A DNA stretch of 64,000 bases from Epiperipatus broadwayi (lineage: Eukaryota > Onychophora > Udeonychophora > Euonychophora > Peripatidae). The notes under the pieces are model-generated. The model was not told the DNA's origin, did not search any database, and saw nothing but the letters and a program-made list of their open reading frames with translations. Location: assembly GCA_028023455.1 (NCBI GenBank), contig JAQFVV010000012.1:14956364-15020363 (forward strand). Reading direction: 5' to 3'. Shown piece after piece: positions 12,351 through 25,054 of the stretch; positions within the stretch are counted from its first letter, which is position 1; each line of letters opens with the position of its first letter. A program made the position numbers and the translations under genes.

Positions 12351-13216
12351 TTATAGCATTAGATTACATTCCATCGATTCTTGATGGTCTAATAGGTTGT
12401 AATAATATATTATCCTAAGGAAAGTACTGAATAGGCCAGTGAACTGTTTGTCAGCATTAAACAGGAAAAATTTAATATTAACATTAAGTATTGATTTATA
12501 ATACTGTATTATTTTTATAGATTATTATTGACTCAGAGTAATATGGAACATACATGTTTTGCTTAGTAACTATTATCCTCTAAGTTTCTCAACCAAGTGT
12601 ACAAAAGCACAATAGTAGATTATTGATTACCAAAATATATTATAAAATGCTACTATTCCAATTTTGAATATGAGTCTTTACAAAATGTTGCCAGTCTAAT
12701 CTTAAATATACTTAAACTTAAGGAAGTTACATTACTTTACAGCATGATGATATAAATATGATCATCAATGCATACAAAAAAAATGTATCATCTTAATATT
12801 ACCTTTGTGGTCAATTTTGTTAGCCTATCATTTTTTAAGTAATAATCCTATGATTGTCATGTTTGTATTTTTGTGTGTGTATAAAAAAAGAATAAGCTGG
12901 TAAAGTGTAAATAATGTATTTTTTTTTTGTGTGAGATAAGATCTAAATAGATCTATCCATATTAATTTTAAATTTATTCTCATAATTTTTTTTATACAAA
13001 TTTTAATAAACAATGATTTGTAAATAATATTTGTAAATAAAAAATTTATTTTATTTTGAAATTTAATAAGCTGTTTAGTGACCTTAGTTGCTACTGCTTG
13101 ACACTATCAATGCTATTGTTATTGCCATCATCAGTGAATATTATTGAATACTATTACTTTAGAGCATCATCAACTAATATTATTAGATATTATTATGTTA
13201 GAGCATACGATATCAC
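12351..13216. other. AT-rich, nothing recognised
   Basis: Simple AT-rich sequence, with short degenerate trinucleotide (ATT/ATC) runs around 13100-13200. I see no gene or structured element. Confidence 0.4.
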
Positions 13217-13337
13217 ACTATTAAATTAAACAGGCCAAACTCTCTATATGTATTGCCACTCAGTGCAAGCCAGAGTAATTAAAAGATACCAGAAGGCTTG
13301 TGCATAAAATCACCATCTAGTGCCTACTCATCCAATC

Positions 13338-13379
13338 TCCCCAGACTAGTTTCTGGCTTGTGGTCTTTATCAATGAGGA
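13338..13379 (-). ncRNA. Decayed hammerhead ribozyme (13.3 kb)
   Basis: On the minus strand the 3' half is kept (GAAACTAGTC followed by TGGGGA, pairing with TCCTCA upstream). The core that should read CTGATGA is TTGATAA, so C3 and G8 are both changed. It is probably inactive. Confidence 0.6.
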
Positions 13380-13784
13380 GCCTTGGATCTGAGAGCACTG
13401 CACCTAGATCTTAGGATCTAATGCAACCCTCCAGCAGCCATCTTTTATCTCTACTTAACTACAAAACTATGAGTCTTAAACTGAAACTACAATAATATTT
13501 TCAATCCAAGATCAGTAGCTTATATAGTCATATAGGTCTGAACTCAATTCAGTACCTATACATTTTGGTGTCTTTGGTTTTTTAACAACCATAGCCACCA
13601 CTATCATATTAGGCAGGATAGGTTTTAAGCCAACAAACATCACATGATCACCATTTCTTAAGCTTGCTCATAACTTATTTAAACAGGCAAAACTCTATAT
13701 GTATTGTCACTCAGTGCAAGCCAGAGTAATCAATGGATGTCAGAAGATTTGTGCATAAAATCCCTATCTAGTGCCTACTCATAT

Positions 13785-13822
13785 CATAGTAGTTTCTGGC
13801 TTGTGGCCTTCATCAGTGAAGA
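13785..13822 (-). ncRNA. Truncated hammerhead ribozyme (13.8 kb)
   Basis: Core CTGATGA (13810-13816), stem II AGGCCACAAGCCA and GAAAC (13792-13796) are intact. The cleavage triplet and stem I 3' strand seen in sister copies (GTCTGGGGA) are replaced by unrelated sequence. Confidence 0.6.
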
Positions 13823-14079
13823 GCATCCACTGATTACCCTGGCTTGCACTGAGTGGCAATACATATAGAGATTTTACCTGTTTAAATAAAAGTAATGAGC
13901 AAGCATAAGAAATGGTGATCATATGATGTTTATTGGCTTAAAACCAATCCTGTCTAATAGGATAGTGGTGGCTATGACTATTAAAAAACCAAAGACACCA
14001 AAATGTATAGGTACTGAACTGAGTTCAGAGGGTTGCATTAGATCCTAAGATCTAGGTGCAGTGCTCTCAGATTCAAGAC

Positions 14080-14123
14080 TCCTCACTGATGAAGGCCACA
14101 TCACAAAGCAACTAGTCTGGGGA
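14080..14123 (+). ncRNA. Decayed hammerhead ribozyme (14.1 kb)
   Basis: CTGATGA (14086-14092) and the cleavage side (CTAGTCTGGGGA) are kept. Stem II is altered, and the GAAAC strand now reads GCAAC, so the catalytic core is broken. Confidence 0.6.
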
Positions 14124-14285
14124 TATTGGATGAGTAGGCACTAGATGGGGATTTTATGCACAAACCTTCTGGCATCCATTGATTACTCTGGCTGACACTG
14201 AGTGGCAATATGTATAGAGAATTTTGCCTGTTTAAATAACAATTATGAGCAAGCATAAGAAATGGTGATCATATGACTATTAAAT

Positions 14286-15960
14286 AAAATTAATATAAAT
14301 ATTGTTGGTATTATTATGGAATGCTATTTTAAGATAATAGCCTAATAATAAAGTAATTGATTGTAGTAAAGTAGTATTATAGTAAATTAGATAACATCAT
14401 AGTAAATTTAAACTTAGTCATACTGGTCGGGGATATCAAGGTTAATAATTTCTGGATCATATTATTATTAATTATTATTATCATAACAATTATGATCAAA
14501 ATATTATATAATATTTCTCAAGATTATAAGATGTGAGTTTAAGGATATGCAACAGATAACAAATGTCCACAAACTCATCAGATCATGATCAGCCAATATG
14601 GCAACAATCAAAATCACTAATGTCTACAATACAAATGTAAGCATCAAAAAAATGAAAATAATAATAAGCAAATACATGGGAAGATTAAAACATTATTATT
14701 GACTCCAAAATAATTAATGATAGATAATAAACTATCAATAATATAATAATTCAATAATAAAATGTATAACAAAATATTCAATATACCTAAATTCAATAAA
14801 CATTGGATTTTACCTTTTCATAATGTTTAGAACAAATGCAGCCTTACTAACCAAAAATGAGAAGTTCCATAACAAACTTTATAAATTACTTTAAAATGGA
14901 TTACCTCTCTTGTGATCATATTTTACCAAAATATAAAATTTTAAATATCAGATACCTGGGTGCTTTGTATTTTATTTGCAAGTTGACTGCCCAATAACCT
15001 ATTAACACTAAACACATAACAAAATTATATAATTGAATAGATAAAAAAATATTTAAGATTTTTATTTTTATATCTTCACTGAATCAAATTGGAATTAACA
15101 TTAAATATATTTTCTGCAGAATCATTACTTGATGCAATTATTATTTTTCCTTATTTTAAAACCAATATAAGCACTTTAAATGCTTATGTTGCTACTTTCT
15201 CCATAAATATCAAAATTAAGCTATTTCCTGCTTTCTGTAGATATACCAATTAAATTGTAAGAAAATATTAACATCCATTTTGACATTTAAATATAGGCAA
15301 CACATGAAAGAACATCTGCATTATCATTAGTATATATATTTTTATTTATAATAAATATTTGAAAATAGATATCTTCTATTTATTTAAATAAATCAAGGTA
15401 TACTTGACACTTTATAACATATTATTGAAGAATTATTCAAATAAAAGATTACAAATTTTAAAGGAATTGCTGATTATTGGAATTGTTAAACTATTTGTGA
15501 TTTTTTAAAAGTGGACATGAACAAGAATCATTGAATGTTAACGCTGGTTTTAAAACAATATTAACATACCTGGCTTTATGATTCCAGGTTAATAATTTAA
15601 ATATCCTGTTTCAATAACATTTTATACCTTTGCTTTTATTAAGTTATTTCTTTAATGAATCATTAATTTTGAATTATTGTTAATTGGAAGACCATTAGTA
15701 GGTAAATACTTTATTCACTATTTGTAACAATTCCATTTTAATTAAGCAAAAGTCTTATTCGGTTTTGTAGATCCATTTGAGGTGATTTATAATTTAAATT
15801 AATAAGAATTCAAATAAAACATTTGCCAAGAACTTTCACATGAAAAGCCTATATTCATTTGTGACTACTTCAAAGTTACAAGTATATGTGTCATTAAATA
15901 GTCAAATAAAAAAATAGAGTCATAGATCACATGACCCCATTTCTTTTAAGCTTGTAAGAT
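14286..15960. other. AT-rich, nothing recognised
   Basis: Low-complexity AT-rich DNA with runs of ATT/AAT. No long frame, structured repeat or RNA gene was seen. Confidence 0.4.
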
Positions 15961-16174
15961 ATAAACAATAAGCATTGCTAATTGCTTAACAAGCTTTGTG
16001 ATAAATGCTGGCTTTGGGTTGGTATTTTTAGATCATGTCTGCTATCCTAGTGCCTCTCTGAGAAGTGCCAAAGCACAAAACCATTGGTCAGAGGTTAGGC
16101 AGGGGGAGGGTTTCCTGACAGATATTTTAAATGCTTTCTCTGACTAAGCATTTATCACAATGCTCATTGTTTAT
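15961..16174 (+). mobile_element. Small terminal-inverted-repeat element with hammerhead-like centre
   Basis: The left end (ATAAACAATAAGCATTG, then TGATAAATGCT after about 20 extra bases) is the inverse of the right end 16147-16174. The 214-bp element has a GC-richer centre holding a hammerhead-like fold. I found no clear target-site duplication. It is unrelated in sequence to the other HHR elements of the window. Confidence 0.5.
16046..16102 (+). ncRNA. Hammerhead-like motif with mutated core (16 kb)
   Basis: CTGAGAA (16058-16064) is followed by a perfect stem II, GTGC-CAAA-GCAC. Then come AAAA where GAAA is expected, and a stem III, ACC-ATT-GGT, ending in the cleavage C (16089). Stem I pairs CCTCT (16053-16057) with AGAGG (16090-16094), with a second helix CCTA/TAGG beyond an internal loop. 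Two core guanines (G8 and G12) both read A, which should abolish cleavage. The geometry fits type I, but the two core changes make this a remnant at best. Confidence 0.5.
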
Positions 16175-17647
16175 ATGGGTTATTATTTTTTTAAAATAAT
16201 TAATATAATGCAATAATTTCTTTCACATTTAATAATGTTATTTATGAGTCAATGTCAGTAATAAAATTAATTCAAAATGGCATTTCATTTCTCTAAAGAT
16301 GTTCTTACAAGCATAAAAGAAAAATTACTTTAGCTTTTTAAAATGTATAACTTTTAAAATAGTTTGCATAAAATTTTCTTCTTGTTTGAAAAGTTCCAAA
16401 AATACTCTTTATCTTAACTTTAAAATTATGACACCAATATTTGCTATTTGTTTTTCTGTTTTCACAATTAAAAGAATCAATAAATAATTTAGGAAAAATT
16501 ATGCTTATGAACAAGTAGAACTTCTCTTGAATATTATTATTCTTTGGAGATATTGTTGTAACTTTGGTCCAATTAGTGAAAAAAAAATTCTGAATGGTCT
16601 GCGAGTGGTTCCAATGCTTTCTCTGTGAGTGATAGTATATTTATTTTATTCCATATTTTATGGAATAGCTAAAAAAAAATACTTTATACTTTTCTTTAAA
16701 AAAAATTATACCCAATATTTAGATGAAGGATAAATCTTTCTTTTGATAATTTGAAATAATCTCTCCTCTGTTATTTTGCAATGCTATTTATTAACTCTTT
16801 AATTAAGGGCTGATTGCAAATTAAAAACCAATCAAATTCCTTAATTGTTAACATAGATCTTTATTAAAAATAGCAAATCTCCATCTTTTGATCTTAATTA
16901 AAACTAATTGAAATAAACTTATTAACAAGTTAAAATAAAAAATATATATAATAACTTGGAGAAAAAAATATTTCAATTATTAAATATTTTTACTTCATTA
17001 AATATTTTTACTTTTTTTAAACCTATCAATTATAAAATATTAAAATAATTATCTATTTTTATTTTAAAAAATATTAAATTATTAGACTATATTTGTATTT
17101 TAAATACAAATATTACAACTGATTAATTGTCAAACTATATGTAAGCATGCCTGCATACAATTTGACAGAGAAATGTAAAATATTAGTTAAAATATCTTGG
17201 GCATTTAAATTAAAGTATTACAATTTTTAATTTGAAATAATGATTAAATATAAGCAATTTTAATAAACATTTTAGAAAATTATTAACATTCTACACTTAA
17301 ATAGTAAACCAATTATTAGTTTAGTTCATAAAACAAATAGTATTGATTATAACATTATTTTACTGTTATCATTATTGTTAATTAATAAAATTTAGGCATT
17401 TTATCATTATAAATTAATTACTTAGATAAAATATTTATTGTCATCAGAATATTATTAAAAGATTAAATTTTCTTATCGTCATATCACAATAATTAGTAAC
17501 TATTAGAACACCCTAATGATTTTAACTATAAAATTAATAACTAAAATCACAGCTTAATAAAATTTAAATTTTTAATTTATCTACTAATGAAAATAGGACT
17601 TGATCAAAATCAAGTACGACAATAAGGTTACAAAACATATATATATA
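16175..17647. other. AT-rich, nothing recognised
   Basis: Very AT-rich sequence with no supported gene, repeat or structured RNA. Confidence 0.4.
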
Positions 17648-18782
17648 AAGTAGTTTAACAACTTCATTTTTCACCCTTTCTTATCATTTCATCAAATATT
17701 TTCATACAACCATACATTTATAAAATAATAATAATAATATATAGATTTCCAAATATTAATAATTAAAAAACATATAATTCAATATCTATTGTTGGATTAA
17801 TTAATTCTTAAACAAGTTCTCAGTTTATTTAAGTTCATGTGATTTTAAGGGGAAAAAGTAGACCGGCTTTATATTAAAATAATTATTTGAGTATTAACAC
17901 AACGTCTTAACACGGATTTGATTTTTTCTTTTATTTCCTTGTATTGCCATGGTTTTATGTTTCTATTATAAGCTTTTTTTTTCTTTAGCATTCTATTTAA
18001 TTTTTCTTTTCAGATAGCACAAGTCACTTTCATATAATGATATTGCAGTTCTGAATTTTCTTCTTTTGGTATCAACAGCAAACTAAAGATATAGGCAGTT
18101 TTCAATTCACTGGTTCAGAGCTAATTCCTACAATAGGTAATTTCACTAGAAATGACAGATGCACTGGGTTTTCTAGCCCTTCATATATAACATTTTCCAG
18201 ATATACATGAAGGCTTTCATATTAATATTAATTTTAAATAGACTAAAATGATTGCATATGAATAACAGATGAAGATGCAGTATAATAGTTTAAATCAGAC
18301 TAATTTTTTTTTTTGCTGGTCCCTATATATACCAACTGCCACAATTCCATGCATAACTGTTTATCACATCTTTATAGATTTTTTTTCTGCATGAGTCTGT
18401 AATTCCATATAAACTGCAATTTTGTTTTTTCCTTCTCATACCTAAATCTTTACATAAAGAAACATCTTTTCCTGTTTTATGTAGTGCACATTTTAGGCTA
18501 TAAAAATAAAATACTTTAATTAAATGCCAAAATGTGTACTTCACATAGTAAGAAGAAATATCTTTTCTTTTCAAAAGATCAAAAACAAATTTTAATCTTG
18601 TTTTTTAATTAGACATACAAGTCATCTATTTTTAATTAAACTAATTTTAATCTTTTATTTATAGATAGGACACTTTTGGTCAATTATTTAATGTGAGTTT
18701 TAATCTTTTATTTCTGATTAAACTTTTGAACTCTCTGGGTGGGGTTAAAAAAAGAATAGAAATAATAATAAAATATATGGTA
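17648..18782. repeat. 1.1-kb direct repeat, copy 1 (possible LTR)
   Basis: The segment matches 21270-22326 in the same orientation along its whole length, with many substitutions and indels. Shared landmarks are GATAGCACAAGTCACTTTCAT, ATATATAACATTTTCCA and ACTAAACTTTTGAA-like text. The two copies bracket a stretch containing gag-like remnants on the minus strand, so they could be LTRs of an old element. I could not fix TG...CA ends or a target-site duplication. Confidence 0.6.
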
Positions 18783-20047
18783 CAATAATTCTTGATCAGA
18801 TGGAGAACAAAATAAAATTGAAATGGCCAAATTTTGTTCCAATACAATTAACTTTCATAATTATTTTTTTAAGGTCACACTTGTCCTGTCTAACAAGTTG
18901 GGTATTATTTTATTTTAGACAAATAGCTTTTTATTCATACTTTATTTTTTTTTATTTTCATGGTTTGATGCCAAGAATCAGAAAGGCAAATCCAAAGTCA
19001 TACCTATTAAGGCCAACCTTTATTAATTATGAATGCTATCTCTTTGATAACTAGTTTGGGAGCTCAACTGGTCTTTTTATACACCAAGCTCTTTATTTAA
19101 CATCCAGATTCTTTTCTAGAAATCTGCCTTTATTTTGAGGGACTTTACATGCTGATGGTGAACACTGATGATATTTATCACTCAGAACCATTTTCAGTTC
19201 TATAGATCATCTGTGTTATTTCAAAACTGCCTGTTGGTCTTCTCTTCTTTCTTTTCCTATGCCATGGTGGAGGTGATTCTTTCCTTTTCTCCACCTTTGT
19301 AGCATTTATTTGTTGGTCATGCTTTTAGTCAAAAAAATTGTTAGTGGATTTGAACCCAGCATCTTCATTAGCAGTTTAACTACTATCAAAAACACTGAAT
19401 AAATCTGCCATTTATTCAATGGACTTATACCATGATCCTATTAATAGACTTTACATGACTTGGGTTACACCTCATGATCCAAATTATTTAATGGCTGGAC
19501 AATAGACAAGTCATTAATGCTTGAAGTTTAGCCACTTGCCTCCTGAAAAATGGTAAGGTTTATCCAGTTGACATCCTCCTGTGACATCTTGTACTTAATG
19601 CCCTCTTGGTGGTCCTCACTACAATAGAATTTCACTAATTCTTGTTTGTATTGATGGAAACTATTATGTTTTTCAAACCAAACAGTGATTACTACTATGC
19701 CTGAATTGTCCCTTGCATGTGACTAATGGTTAGAGCAAGATTTAGCCCCTCTGCCATGGGAAAACTGACCCTTTATTCTATAGGTAGGTGCTTTACCAGT
19801 GTAACCAGAAAATATCCATATTTTTAAGTTAGTGATTTACAGTGAAAATGATGTCCATTTGGATTTGTTTATGTTATTCTGCTTTTAACCTGAGCTTGTG
19901 TGTTACTTATGTTTTTTTCCTCTTTGGTTATTCCTAGCTTTTATTTGTAATATTTCTAAATGTTATCTTGCACCTTTAGGAATGCTTCATTTTTTCATGG
20001 TGCATCATTTTTATATCAGCATAAAGCTGCTTCCCCATATTTATTTT
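18783..20047. other. Possible internal region of an old LTR element
   Basis: GC-richer than its surroundings at 19080-19850. On the minus strand there are broken frames of charged, gag-like character (for example SEDHQEGIKYKMSQEDVNW near 19600) but no diagnostic motif. I read it as old retroelement sequence, with low confidence. Confidence 0.25.
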
Positions 20048-20786
20048 TTATTTTTTTTTCTTCTGCCTTAATCTTATCAACCTTACTATCAAGGTGACTA
20101 GCCCATTATCCAGCCTTTTTGCTAGTTCTTTGGCTGTAGTGTCAATTTCTTTTTTCCAATGACCCTTGGTCATTTCATACAATTTATTTTTCATGCTCTC
20201 ATTACTTTTTCTGTCTCTTTCATCAAACCTTATGATCATTTATACCTGAAACTCTATCAATATGTCCCTAATTATGGCATAACTAATCATATTTGTCTCT
20301 AGATTAGTGGATTTCTGTTTATCTTCCATTTTATTATTTTTTAATTTCTTAGTTTCGAAACCTATTATACTTTTTATTTTACTATTTTCACTTAAAATAT
20401 AATAAATTTGACTATACTATTTTAAGTCACTATGAAACAGTTATAATTAATATTTTAAATTACAGATGTGGAAAATAAAGGTTTTTGAATTTACTAATAT
20501 AATAAACATATTTGATAGTTGCCCTTCCATCCTATGGCTTTTTTTGCTTTTTATTATTAATATTCTAACCATACTGCCTCTATTTATTCTAATATTAGCT
20601 GCTTATGTTTCTTCACCTATATCTGCCAATTCTACTTTTATACTTTATTTTCTGTTTATTTTTATTACTAGCTTATCTCTGGTTATTGTTATTTTATTCT
20701 GCTCCATGTTGAGAACCATCTTCCCTTATTTACCTTTTTTTTTTTTTTTATTAAGGAAGATCAATGGATCAGTCATATGGTATTGA
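20048..20786 (-). pseudogene. Gag-like charged remnant (20 kb)
   Basis: The minus strand holds a start-like MEDKQKSTNLETN (near 20330), a stop, and then a 63-residue charged frame with heptad spacing (KKEIDTTAKELAKRLDNGL). Further upstream to about 20780 are more short charged pieces (NMEQNKITITRDKLV). No capsid, zinc-knuckle or pol motif remains. The position between two direct repeats supports a degraded LTR-retrotransposon gag. It could also be chance open frames. Confidence 0.3.
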
Positions 20787-20829
20787 ATATATATGTATTC
20801 TGACATACATATACACTATCTAATTTTTT

Positions 20830-21250
20830 CTTTAAAATAAACATGTCATGGTCTCAGACAAATAACTAAATAACAATGCATTTGAAAACTATGACTATAT
20901 TTCCTAGTTATCCCGAACACCAGGTTTTAACAATAAACCTCACTATTAAAATAATTTTTAACTGAGCTTAAGCCAGGACTATTATACCTAAAGCAGATTT
21001 TATTTATGAAAACCAGTGTTATCAAAATATTTATTTTTTTAACGCACTGCTTTAATTAGTTGAATGAATGTATTACTGATTAACTATTATTTTCTATTCT
21101 CATTCTTATGTATTCTTTTGGACTAATGTTCTCAAAAAATATATATTACTGCTTGTATACAGGCAGGTAAAAATGTACTAGCATTTATTAAGCCTATAAA
21201 AGAATTGTTGAGATCATTTCTTTGATTTTAAATAACAAAACATTTAGTAT
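20830..21250. repeat. Left arm of 400-bp inverted repeat
   Basis: This is the inverse of 23028-23420 (shared landmarks: CATGGTCTCAG, TTAAACAATAAACCTCA-like text, GCTTAAGCCAG, AAATAACAAAACATTTA). The arms are separated by about 1.8 kb that includes copy 2 of the 1.1-kb direct repeat. Confidence 0.7.
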
Positions 21251-21269
21251 TTCTAAAATAAAAAAATAC

Positions 21270-22326
21270 AAAGTATACTTTATAACTACTTCATTTTTTG
21301 TCCCCTTTCCTATCATTCCATTAAGTATTATTATATAACCATATATTTAAACAAAATATTAATAATATATAGATTTTCAATATTAATAATAAAAACATAA
21401 TTCAAAATCTACTGTTATATTAATTAATTCATAAGGAAGTTTTCAGTTCATTTAAGTTCATATAAATTTAGGAAAAAGAAGTATTTAACACAAAGTTTTA
21501 CTGTGGATTTTTTAATTTTTATTTTCTTATATTGCCATGACTTTACATTTTATTATAAATTTCTTTTTTTTTTTTTTTAGCATTCTATTTAATTGTTTCT
21601 TTTTGGATAGCACAAGTCACTTTCATACAATGATATTGCAATCCTGGATTTTCTTCCTCTGGTTTCAAATGCAAGCTAAGGGGTATAGGCAGTTCATTAT
21701 TTCAGAGTTTCATTTCTGCAGTATATAATTTGGTCCAGGATGATGGATGCAGTTGATTTTCTAACCCTTCATATATAACATTTTCCATATTTATAAAGGC
21801 TTTCATATTATTAATATTAGTTTTAATTAGACTATAATAGATGCATATCAATAACAGATGAAAGAGCAGCAGAATAGGTTGAACCAGACTAATTGTAATT
21901 TTTTTCTATGGATCTCTATATATACTAGCTACAATGATTCTATGCATTACTGTTTATCACACCTTTTAGATATATTTTTTATGTGAGTCTGTAATTTCAT
22001 ATAAACTACACTTTGATTTTTCTTTCTCTTACCTAAAATTTTTTAAAAAAGAAATTTTTGGCTATAAAAAGAAAATATTTTAAATACCAAAATGTGTGTT
22101 TTACATACTAAGAATTACTATATCAAAACATTTTTTTTTTTGTTTTCAAAAGATCAAAACTAATTTTTAATCTTTTTTAAGTAGTCATTCATTTTTAATT
22201 AAACTAATTTTAATCTTTGACATTTTTGATCAAATATCTATAATTAAAGTGAGTTTTAATCTTTTACTTCTGACTAAACTTTTGAATCCTCTGGGAAAGA
22301 ATAGAAATAATAAAAAAATATATTAC
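21270..22326. repeat. 1.1-kb direct repeat, copy 2 (possible LTR)
   Basis: Second copy of 17648-18782. It sits between the inverted arms 20830-21250 and 23028-23420. It is diverged from copy 1 by many indels, so the duplication is old. Confidence 0.6.
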
Positions 22327-22592
22327 CAAGGTTAAACATATTTTTCTTCTTAATATATATTTCTTTTAAATAATCTCTATTTGAACTCCTATGTGCCACT
22401 ACATCTTGTATTTGTGAATGGTATAATTTATTGTACCATGCTGAGTTTGACTTAAAATAGGCATTATCATAATTTGAAAAAAAAATATTGTCATGATTTT
22501 ATGTTATTGATTATGTAAATAATATTTATTTTACAAAGTGCAAACAGTATTGAAATTAAATTGAGAGACTGCAAACCTCTCGCGCTTATTAC

Positions 22593-22890
22593 TATTCAAC
22601 AGCCAATCAGATTGTAAATACAAGACAGAGAAATAAATATTATTTGCATACATTACTGCAAATTATAACATCTAAAAATTACTGCATAGTAAATCGTAGG
22701 ATTTCATGCTGTATGTTTGTAATATAGATTCAGTGAGTTAAAATGTGAAGATATTTAAAGCTTCATGCTTTAAGATCTAAATACTTCAGACTGGCTTGGA
22801 TATATAGAAAGACAAGTAAAGAGGAGGGTGGACCGCCCTCTTTTTGTTAAATTCTCTGTCTTGTATTTACGATCTGATTGGTTATTGACT
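22593..22890. repeat. Short inverted-repeat unit (40-bp arms)
   Basis: 22593-22633 and 22850-22890 are inverted copies (landmarks CCAATCAGATTGTAAATAC and ACAAGACAGAGAA). The 216-bp interior contains GAGGGTGGACCGCCCTC followed by TTTTT near 22835, a small GC-rich hairpin. It could be a miniature inverted-repeat transposon. No target duplication was recognised. Confidence 0.5.
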
Positions 22891-23027
22891 ATTTAAAATC
22901 ATCAAGTGATGTTTATCTTAATTTTGAAATTATTATAGATACACCCAAATACAAAGTGATAATTCGTGATTTATTTACTTTTTATTTCTTTAATTAAAAA
23001 GAATACTTTGTTGTTTTTTTTCTTTTG

Positions 23028-23420
23028 ATAATATTAAATGTTTTGTTATTTAAAATTAAAGAAATAATCTCATTCTTTTATAGGCCTAATGTGTGGTATT
23101 ACATTTTACTTGTCTGCATACAAAAAACAACATATATTGCCTGAGGATATTAGTTTAAAAGAATACATAAGTAATGGGAAGAGGAAATAATAGTTATTTC
23201 ATAATACATTTGTTCAACTAATTTGTTGACATTAGTACTAGTAAATAAAATCTGCTTTAGATATAATAGTGCTGGCTTAAGCCCAGTTAATAATAATTTT
23301 AATATTGAGGTTTATTGTTTAAATCTGAGTTTCAGGATAACTAAGAAATATAATCATGGCTTCTGAATGCTTGCTTATTTATCTATGTGGCTGAGACCAT
23401 GATTTGATTATCCTAAAGAA
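23028..23420. repeat. Right arm of 400-bp inverted repeat
   Basis: Inverse of 20830-21250. See that entry for the shared landmarks. The arms differ by many point changes, so the inversion is not recent. Confidence 0.7.
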
Positions 23421-25054
23421 AAGAGATAGCATATATATTGAAGCAGTCAATGTCTAATCACATCGAGCTTCATGCTTAACCATCCATGCTATCCACCAGG
23501 TTCGAAATACAGCATTCATTGTATGTATGTGCTGATACACACACACACACACTTTACAGTCACATGTACAACATCTATATATATGTACGAATTAATAATC
23601 TTATTAAGATTTTTGGTGAAATTTTTGTGTTTTTATATATAAAAAAATTAATACTATTTATTATATAATAGGCTTAGAAGATTCAAGATACTCTTAAGAG
23701 GTTGTTACCAAGTGGAAGTAATTCATTATCTAATTTCAAATTACTTTCGCTAATTTAATTTTTAAAAAAAATAATTTAATTAATTAAACTGCTAATGAAT
23801 TTCTTTGTTTATTTCTATCTGAAAATCTAGTTCAAAATCTAAAAAAAATATTTTAAAAAGCTTGAGCCTTATCAGCTTCTAAAATCTGTATTAAATAAAA
23901 ACTAATGTATAGTTAAAGAATGTATTACCACAATAGCTGCAGCAAATAAAGAGAATGCATACCTAAAAGGATTAAGGAAAGACATAAAAAAGGGACAAAG
24001 ACAAAAGAAAGTTAGTTAGTAAAAATTTTTAGGAGAGAGTTCAATCTAAGTCACGTCAAGTAGATCCTGGACATGTACAGTGAGTAGAGAGAAACTAAGA
24101 ACCTTTCCCTGGACTTCTCAGAGGCCATTTGCCACCTGCTGCTACAATGCTTCTTCCATCTGTACAGCCACGCAAGATGACCAACTAAGTGCTGACTTCG
24201 ACTACTGACTGTTCCATATTGCTCCTGACCTTTGAACATGAGAGATAGTTGAAGAGAAGTGAATCCACCTGTAACCACCACCCTGGGAGATCCTAAGTAA
24301 AATCATCCATTGTATAAGAGCTGCCCTAATTTGTATAACCTATGTATAAGTTTTTAGTAAGATGTTAGTTAAAGAATTAATTGCATAATTACTGACCATG
24401 ATGGTCTATATTTTCATGCTTGTAATAATTCTTGTAAAATCTCTATAATCCACCTAATCGAACTATAATTCTATCTGTCAATTTCATGCTTAATTTTAGT
24501 TATATAGCTCTGTGCAGCTCTATTTAGTATTTTATCATATTTTATTTATATATATGATTCTTTTACTTAATATGCCAATAATACCCAACCTCACATGTTG
24601 AACATTATAATTGCTTAATTTGGGGGAAAACGAGGGCTTCTATTAACATTAACCATCAAAGTTATTATTTACTTTATTTGAAACTGCTTGACAGGTTGAA
24701 TATCTATTAAATAATTTATGGATGGATACTAGTGAAGTTATTGCTAGTTGTTATTAAAAGATCGTGAACTTTATAATTGTGATCATCATCACCTTCTCTA
24801 AGATTCCTGAGGGGTTGAGTATAATACTGTTTTAACACATATATGGGAATCAAAATCAAAAATAATTTTACGTTAGTCTACTGTAATAAATATAGAAGTA
24901 ATTATTAGTTATAATTTTCTTGACGATTCATTATTCCAATAGATCATTGTGCAGAGGTTAAACCATTTTAGGCTTTAAACTGTAATCTATGGATTTTATT
25001 ATTCAGGTTATAGTGTTACTAGCATACTTTACTTGTTTCATTATATTTATATTT
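23421..25054. other. Mostly AT-rich, one GC-richer patch
   Basis: A short CA run lies near 23537-23552. A GC-richer patch at 24040-24300 has 60-75 residue open frames on both strands. None has a motif I recognise, so I do not call a gene. The rest is AT-rich without visible features. Confidence 0.35.

Larger units (their letters stand above)
13227..14275. mobile_element. Inverted-dimer element carrying decayed hammerhead ribozymes
   Basis: This 1049-bp insertion is flanked by the direct repeat ACTATTAAAT (13217-13226 and 14276-14285). The left part (to about 13824) is antisense, the right part is sense, and both are made of the same unit. The unit is about 440 bp in the left part, judged by the spacing of its two HHR sites. 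It is shorter in the right part, where an AT-rich internal block (between GAGTTCAG and GGGTTGCATT) is deleted. The sense end reads AAATGGTGATCATATG. It belongs to the same family as 51226-51944, 42527-42743 and 54066-54163. No protein is encoded. I interpret it as a non-autonomous PLE-like retroelement, because PLE insertions commonly show a truncated inverted copy and HHRs in their terminal repeats. Confidence 0.75.

Noticed and set aside
19150-19200. CTGATGA near 19160 as a further hammerhead
   Set aside because: No GAAA at the right distance and no stems.
24051-24281. GC-richer 76-residue minus-strand frame
   Set aside because: Comparable open frames exist in other frames of the same patch and no motif is visible, so no strand can be chosen.
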